Shown in pieces: positions 59,367 through 64,000 of a DNA stretch of 64,000 nt; position 1 is the first letter of the stretch; every line of letters begins with the position of its first letter. Source of the stretch: Streptomyces sp. SUK 48 (GTDB lineage: Bacteria > Actinomycetota > Actinomycetes > Streptomycetales > Streptomycetaceae). The position numbers were made by a program, and so were the translations under genes. The notes beneath the pieces are model-generated. The model had not been told where the DNA came from. It did no database searches and was given only the letters and a program-made list of their open reading frames with translations. The stretch spans positions 4,192,001-4,256,000 of the forward strand of contig NZ_CP045740.1 in NCBI RefSeq assembly GCF_009650765.1, in the 5' to 3' direction.

Positions 59367-59416
59367 CGTTGTCTCCTCCGTTGCCGACGCGTTCCGGGAC
59401 GGAAGCCGCAGCGGAT

Positions 59417-59430
59417 GTTTCACGTGAAAC
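59417..59430. promoter_or_regulatory. parS: parS site 8
   Basis: Exact GTTTCACGTGAAAC, two bases beyond the stop codon of the MATE gene. Confidence 0.95.
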
Positions 59431-59432
59431 GG

Positions 59433-60770
59433 TCAGCGGGTCGCGCCCGTCACCAGCCAGCGGCCCGAGCGGCTGCGCCACCACAGGGTGGCCATGCGGA
59501 CGGTCATCATCAGCGTCATCGCGGCCCAGAGCGCGGTCAGCCCGCCGCCGAACACCGGGACGAGCAGGGCCGCCGGAACGAACACGGCCAGGGTCACCAG
59601 CATCGCCCCCGCCAGGTAGGGCCCGTCTCCGGCGCCCATCAGGACGCCGTCCAGGACGAAGACGATGCCGCAGATGGGCTGGGACAGCGCCACCAGCAGC
59701 AACGCGGGCAGTGCCGCGTCCTTGACCACCGGGTCGCCGGTGAACAGCGGCAGGAAGAGCGGCCGGGCCGCGACGACCAGCAGTCCGAGTACGACACCGG
59801 TGGCGATGCCCCACTGGACCATCCGCCGGCAGGCCGCGCGGGCGCCCTCGGTGTCGGCCGCTCCGAGGTAGCGGCCGATGATGGCCTGCCCCGCGATCGC
59901 GATGGCGTCGAGCGCGAAGGCCAGCAGGCTCCACAGGGACAAAATGATCTGGTGGGCGGCGATGTCGGCGTCACCGAGACGGGCCGCGACGGCGGTGGCG
60001 ATCATGAGGATCGCGCGCAGCGACAGGGTGCGGACCAGGAGCGGGACACCGGCCTGTGCCGAGGCCCGGATCCCGGCCGCGTCCGGGCGCAGGGACGCTC
60101 CGTGCCGTCGCGCACCCCGTACGACCACGGTCAGATAGACGGCCGCCATGGCGCACTGGGCGATCACCGTGCCCCAGGCCGAGCCGGCGATGCCCAGCCC
60201 GGCGCCGTAGACCAGGCCCACATTGAGAACGCCGTTGGCGATGAAACCGCCGATCGCCACATAGAGCGGCGTCCTGGTGTCCTGGAGGCCGCGAAGCACT
60301 CCGGTGGCGGCGAGCACCATGAGCATGGCCGGGATACCCAGCGAGGAGACGCGCAGATAGGTCGTGGCGTAGGGGGCCGCGGTGGTGGAGGCGCCGAAGA
60401 GGTCCACGATGCCGGGTGCCAGGGGAAGGACGACGGCGATGACGGCGATCCCGAGCAGCAGCGCCAGCCAGATGCCGTCCATGCCCTGGCGGATGGCGCC
60501 CGCGCGATCACCCGCGCCGACCCGGCGGGCCACGGCGGCCGTGGTGGCGTAGGCGAGGAAGACGAAGATGCTCACGGCGGTGGTCAGAAGGGCGGAGGCG
60601 ATGCCGAGACCGGCGAGCTGGGCCGTGCCGAGGTGGCCGACAATGGCACTGTCCGCCATGACGAAAAGCGGCTCGGCGACGAGTGCGCCGAAGGCCGGGA
60701 CGGCCAGCGCGACGATCTCTCGGTCGTGCCGCCGGCGGGTGGCCTCGGGGATCTCGGGAGCCTGGGTCAT
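59433..60770 (-). CDS. MATE family efflux transporter
   Basis: 445 residues with about 12 membrane helices. ALVAEPLFVMADSAIVGHLGTAQLAGLGIASAL is the MATE/DinF start, and an internal repeat (AFALDAIAIAGQAIIGRYLGAADTEGARAACRRM) marks the second half. Expels cationic compounds or drugs using Na+ or H+; substrate unknown. Divergent from dnaB; an ATGCAATTGCAT palindrome at 60802-60813 lies 32 bases before its start. Confidence 0.9.
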   Translation of the reverse strand: MTQAPEIPEATRRRHDREIVALAVPAFGALVAEPLFVMADSAIVGHLGTAQLAGLGIASALLTTAVSIFVFLAYATTAAVARRVGAGDRAGAIRQGMDGIWLALLLGIAVIAVVLPLAPGIVDLFGASTTAAPYATTYLRVSSLGIPAMLMVLAATGVLRGLQDTRTPLYVAIGGFIANGVLNVGLVYGAGLGIAGSAWGTVIAQCAMAAVYLTVVVRGARRHGASLRPDAAGIRASAQAGVPLLVRTLSLRAILMIATAVAARLGDADIAAHQIILSLWSLLAFALDAIAIAGQAIIGRYLGAADTEGARAACRRMVQWGIATGVVLGLLVVAARPLFLPLFTGDPVVKDAALPALLLVALSQPICGIVFVLDGVLMGAGDGPYLAGAMLVTLAVFVPAALLVPVFGGGLTALWAAMTLMMTVRMATLWWRSRSGRWLVTGATR

Positions 60771-61252
60771 GGGCGCTAATGTAATCGTCCACAGGTAAGA
60801 GATGCAATTGCATTGTGACCCTTACTTGTGCTCTTGACCGCCCTCCGCTCGCGCACCGTTCGAACCGATCTTGGTCCGACCGGGAAAGTTTTTCTTCTGC
60901 ACAGCCGGTGGATGCCGAAACCGCAGGTCAGGGGCGTGGCCTGGAAGGGATCGAGGGCTTGTTCACAGGGCTGTCCACCGGGTCGTGCACAGGTTTCGGC
61001 GAGTTCTCCACAGCATCGGGGCCGTCGTCCACATGGCCTGTGGATAACCAGATTGGCTGACGGTGCCGACGGGCCTACCGTGGTCCGGCGCCCGCTCCTT
61101 CTCCGGGCTCCGGCAGGCGATGCCTCCGAGGCCCGGGAAACGGCACAAAACCGACGCGCCTTGAGCGGAGTTGGGCCTCTCGATTTGTCAGTGTCGTGCC
61201 GTACAAAAGAGGACACGGCGAGGTCCGCCGTGTGACGGGAGGAGGTGGCTCG
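60771..61252. promoter_or_regulatory. MATE/dnaB divergent region with a DnaA-box cluster
   Basis: 482 bases. DnaA-box-like 9-mers with at most two mismatches start at 60785 (TCGTCCACA), 60895 (TTCTGCACA), 60959 (TTGTTCACA), 60971 (CTGTCCACC), 60983 (TCGTGCACA), 61004 (TTCTCCACA), 61025 (TCGTCCACA) and 61039 (TGTGGATAA). Six of the eight fall within 89 bases. Density is like that of oriC. A perfect palindrome ATGCAATTGCAT is at 60802-60813. The dnaB promoter should lie between 61048 and 61240, but no element is clear. Confidence 0.6.
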
Positions 61253-62731
61253 GTGAGCATTTCCGAGCCCTTGGACGATCCGTGGGCCGACAGCGGGCCC
61301 AGTGATCGTCTGCCGGCCTCCCGTCGGCGACCCGAGGGCGGCCGGGGCCGTGACGAGCAGCACGACCGGGGCCGGGACAACACCGGGTGGGACGGCGGCG
61401 GTTCCTCCTTCGAGCGGGTGCCCCCGCAGGACCTCGACGCCGAGCAGTCGGTGCTCGGCGGCATGCTGCTGTCCAAGGACGCCATCGCCGACGTCGTCGA
61501 GATCCTCAAGGGCCACGACTTCTACAAGCCCGCGCACGAGACGATCTACCAGGCGATCCTCGACATCTACGCCAAGGGTGAGCCGGCCGACCCGATCACC
61601 ATCGCCGCGGAACTCACCAAGCGCGGCGAGATCAACAAGGTCGGCGGCGCGGCGTATCTGCACAGCCTCGTCCAGACCGTGCCGACGGCGGCCAACGCCG
61701 AGTACTACGCGGAGATCGTCCACGAGCGGGCCGTACTGCGCCGCCTGGTCGAGGCCGGCACCCGGATCACGCAGATGGGATACGCGGCCGACGGCGATGT
61801 GGACGAGATCGTCAACAGTGCCCAGGCCGAGATCTACGCCGTAACCGAGCAGCGCACCAGCGAGGACTATCTGCCGCTGGGCGACATCATGGAGGGGGCG
61901 CTCGACGAGATCGAGGCGATCGGCTCGCGCAGCGGCGAGATGACCGGTGTGCCCACCGGGTTCACCGACTTCGACTCGCTGACCAACGGTCTGCACCCCG
62001 GTCAGATGATCGTCATCGCGGCCCGTCCCGCCATGGGTAAGTCGACGCTGGCGCTGGACTTCGCGCGGGCCGCGTCGATCAAGAACAACCTGCCGAGCGT
62101 CATCTTCTCGCTCGAAATGGGGCGCAACGAGATCGCGATGCGTCTGCTGTCCGCCGAAGCGCGCGTCGCCCTGCACCACATGCGCTCCGGCACGATGACC
62201 GACGAGGACTGGACCCGGCTCGCCCGCCGGATGCCGGACGTCTCGGCCGCCCCGCTCTACATCGACGACTCCCCGAACCTGTCGATGATGGAGATCCGGG
62301 CCAAGTGCCGCCGCCTCAAGCAGCGCAACGACCTGAAACTCGTCGTCATCGACTACCTCCAGCTGATGCAGTCCGGCGGCTCCAAGCGCGCCGAGAGCCG
62401 CCAGCAGGAGGTCTCGGACATGTCCCGTAACCTCAAGCTCCTCGCCAAGGAGCTGGAGATCCCGGTCATCGCGCTGTCCCAGCTGAACCGTGGCCCCGAA
62501 CAGCGCACCGACAAGAAGCCGATGGTCTCCGACCTGCGTGAATCCGGCTCGATCGAGCAGGACGCCGACATGGTCATCCTGCTGCACCGCGAGGACGCCT
62601 ACGAGAAGGAGTCCCCCCGCGCCGGCGAGGCCGACCTGATCGTCGCCAAGCACCGTAACGGCCCCACGGCCACCATCACGGTCGCCTTCCAGGGCCACTA
62701 CTCGCGCTTCGTGGACATGGCGCAGACCTGA
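61253..62731 (+). CDS. dnaB: Replicative DNA helicase DnaB
   Basis: 492 residues from GTG 61253 after GGAGGAGGTG. A disordered N-terminus of about 55 residues, the DnaB N-domain (PPQDLDAEQSVLGGMLLSKDAIADVVEIL), then the RecA-like motor: Walker A ARPAMGKST near 258, FSLEMGRNEIAMRLL, Walker B VVIDYLQLM, and the arginine-finger end. No intein. Unwinds DNA at the fork; loaded by DnaA and DciA. DnaA boxes upstream suggest DnaA-dependent control. Confidence 0.97.
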   Translation: MSISEPLDDPWADSGPSDRLPASRRRPEGGRGRDEQHDRGRDNTGWDGGGSSFERVPPQDLDAEQSVLGGMLLSKDAIADVVEILKGHDFYKPAHETIYQAILDIYAKGEPADPITIAAELTKRGEINKVGGAAYLHSLVQTVPTAANAEYYAEIVHERAVLRRLVEAGTRITQMGYAADGDVDEIVNSAQAEIYAVTEQRTSEDYLPLGDIMEGALDEIEAIGSRSGEMTGVPTGFTDFDSLTNGLHPGQMIVIAARPAMGKSTLALDFARAASIKNNLPSVIFSLEMGRNEIAMRLLSAEARVALHHMRSGTMTDEDWTRLARRMPDVSAAPLYIDDSPNLSMMEIRAKCRRLKQRNDLKLVVIDYLQLMQSGGSKRAESRQQEVSDMSRNLKLLAKELEIPVIALSQLNRGPEQRTDKKPMVSDLRESGSIEQDADMVILLHREDAYEKESPRAGEADLIVAKHRNGPTATITVAFQGHYSRFVDMAQT

Positions 62732-62740
62732 TCGGATCGG

Positions 62741-62756
62741 CGCGGGGGAACCCGCG
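62741..62756. terminator. Short hairpin between dnaB and the monooxygenase
   Basis: CGCGGG, GGAA loop, CCCGCG, between convergent genes only 30 bases apart. Small but correctly placed. Confidence 0.45.
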
Positions 62757-62761
62757 GTGTC

Positions 62762-63889
62762 TCAGGCGCCGTCGGGGGCTCCGCCGGGCTGGAAGAACGC
62801 GAGCATTTTCCGGGCGGCGTCCGGCGACGTCAGCATCTCCTTCATCCTCGCGGACATCCGGGCGGCGGCGCCGGTGCGTTCGAACATCTCGCGTTCGTAT
62901 TCCGCGACGGCGGCGGGGAAGTCGTCCGGGCGCGCGGCCAGCGCGAGACCGAGCAGGGCGCCGTCGAGCAAGGCCATGTTGGCGCCCTGGCCCACCGGTG
63001 GCATCAGGTGCGCGGCATCGCCGATCAGGGTGACGTCCGGCGCCGACGGCCACGTCAGGCCGACCGGGAGGGCGGTGATCGGCCGCGGCACTATGGTGTC
63101 GTCGCAGGCCGCGATCAGCGCGGTGAACCGCGGGTCCCAGCCGGAGAGCAGGCCGATCAGCCGCGCCCGGGCCGCGGCCGGGTCGTCGAACGGGATCCCG
63201 CTGGTGGCGAACCAGTCCTCGGCGGTGTCGTAGAAGCTGATGCCGATGCGTACGCGGCCGTCGCCGTTGCGCTGTGCCGCCAGGGATATCCCGTCGCCGA
63301 GCACCCAGTAGTTGCCGCGCCCGACCATCGTCGCGAGGGCGGGGTATGTGCGGTCGATGTCGGGGATGCCGACCTCCACGACGTTCTGGCCGATGTGTGC
63401 CGGGCGGGCGTCGGTGAGCAGCGCGCGGACCCGGGAGTTCGCGCCGTCCGCGCCGACCAGCAGGTCGTACGGCGCACTGCCGCCGTCGGCGAGGTCCAGC
63501 CGGCCGTTCTCGGCGGAGGCGAACGCGTGCCCCCAGCGGACCGTGTCGGCGGGGAGGGAGTCCAGCAGCAGATCGCGCAGGTCGGCGCGGTCCACCTCGG
63601 GCCGGTCGAGCGGGGCGTCGTCGGGTGTGTCCTCCTGGAGCAGGAGGGTGCCGTCCGGTTCGAGGAGACGCATGTCCTGGCCCTCGCCGCGGGCGATCGC
63701 GTGGAACCCCTCGAGGAGTCCGGCCTCGCGCAGTGCCCGCCGGCCGGAGTGGATGTCGAGCATGCCGCCCTGACCGCGCGCGCCGCGTGACGCCTCGCGT
63801 TCGTACACGACGGAGTCCATCCCGTGCACGTGCAGCACACGGGCGAGAGCCAGGCCGCCGAGGCCGGCTCCGACGATGGCAATGGTCAT
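62762..63889 (-). CDS. FAD-dependent monooxygenase (PHBH-type, TetX-like)
   Basis: 375 residues from ATG 63889 after GAGAGGG. Rossmann FAD motif AIVGAGLGGLALARVL at 4-19, DG motif YDLLVGADGANSRVR, and the second FAD motif LIGDAAHLMPPVGQGANMALLDG near 284-306. Such enzymes hydroxylate small aromatics or drugs; TetX-like members inactivate tetracyclines, but the substrate here is unknown. A divergent TetR gene and an operator between them suggest drug-inducible control. Confidence 0.88.
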   Translation of the reverse strand: MTIAIVGAGLGGLALARVLHVHGMDSVVYEREASRGARGQGGMLDIHSGRRALREAGLLEGFHAIARGEGQDMRLLEPDGTLLLQEDTPDDAPLDRPEVDRADLRDLLLDSLPADTVRWGHAFASAENGRLDLADGGSAPYDLLVGADGANSRVRALLTDARPAHIGQNVVEVGIPDIDRTYPALATMVGRGNYWVLGDGISLAAQRNGDGRVRIGISFYDTAEDWFATSGIPFDDPAAARARLIGLLSGWDPRFTALIAACDDTIVPRPITALPVGLTWPSAPDVTLIGDAAHLMPPVGQGANMALLDGALLGLALAARPDDFPAAVAEYEREMFERTGAAARMSARMKEMLTSPDAARKMLAFFQPGGAPDGA

Positions 63890-63914
63890 GATCGCCCTCT
63901 CGATACGCCGTACT

Positions 63915-63935
63915 GATCGATACACTGTATCGATC
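63915..63935. promoter_or_regulatory. TetR operator candidate
   Basis: GATCGATAC, ACT, GTATCGATC: perfect inverted repeat with 9-base arms between the monooxygenase (25 bases) and the TetR start (22 bases). A related half-site (GCGATGTATCG) lies at 63939-63949. Confidence 0.7.
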
Positions 63936-63957
63936 TATGCGATGTATCGTGGGCGGC

Positions 63958-64000
63958 ATGTTGGTGTGGGAGAGGCCGGAGCCGCCGGATCGACCCGTCC
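63958..64000 (+). CDS. TetR family regulator, N-terminal fragment cut by window end
   Basis: Fourteen codons only, beginning MLVWERPEPPDRPV. This start (WERPEPP followed by Arg-Pro) is common in Streptomyces TetR regulators with a TetR_C_1 domain. Divergent from the monooxygenase, with an operator in the gap. The rest lies beyond the window. Confidence 0.6.
   Translation, partial: MLVWERPEPPDRPV

Overview
The window is chromosomal DNA from a Streptomyces (or a very close relative). The support is: very high G+C with strong third-position G/C bias, many GTG starts, the gene order around dnaA, gyrase genes on the oriC flank, the SigM/anti-SigM/TrxB/TrxA block, a FemX gene, a DLW-39 mini-gene, and the 14-bp actinobacterial parS palindrome. 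It is the replication-origin region. The species cannot be named from the sequence alone.

Layout. 1-7 kb: tRNA-Ala, a helix-turn-helix regulator with a likely operator, a Ser/Thr kinase whose reading frame breaks near its C-terminus, secreted and membrane proteins, a DLW-39 protein, a family 2 glycosyltransferase and a [3Fe-4S] ferredoxin. 7-13.6 kb: a very large STAND NTPase with 14 WD40 repeats, a SigE-family sigma factor with its membrane partner, and a BAAT-type hydrolase. 13.6-22.3 kb: tRNA-Ile, a DUF3566 membrane protein, gyrA, gyrB, a dciA-like gene, recF and a 6-phosphogluconate dehydrogenase, all on the minus strand. 22.4-27.4 kb: dnaN, oriC, a lipoprotein-like gene between oriC and dnaA, and dnaA. 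27.7-33.8 kb: rpmH, rnpA, yidD, yidC, jag, rsmG, parA and parB on the plus strand. 34-44.6 kb: a GNAT enzyme, then trxA, trxB, an anti-sigma factor, sigM, a pseudokinase, murJ and a DUF6049 protein. 44.9-57.3 kb: CCA-adding enzyme, MFS protein, inositol-phosphate synthase, PadR regulator, class A PBP, a GT87-like membrane protein, an alanine-racemase-like enzyme, femX and a small membrane protein. 57.6-64 kb: rpsF-ssb-rpsR-rplI, a MATE exporter, dnaB, an FAD monooxygenase and the first codons of a TetR regulator.

How it works together. DnaA binds the box cluster at 23.75-24.29 kb. DnaN, DciA, DnaB, RecF, SSB and gyrase supply the replication machinery. ParA and ParB segregate the new origins through eight exact parS copies found between 31 and 60 kb. 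YidC/YidD, MurJ, PBP, FemX and the alr-like enzyme build the envelope. Beyond oriC, DnaA-box-like sequences appear upstream of dnaA, parA and dnaB and beside the end of dnaN. The dnaB set is a dense cluster of about eight, and the only exact consensus box I found by eye lies upstream of parA. These, together with a parS copy embedded in a 34-bp palindrome that also supplies a stop codon, are the most interesting non-coding signals. I saw no insertion sequence, prophage or CRISPR array.
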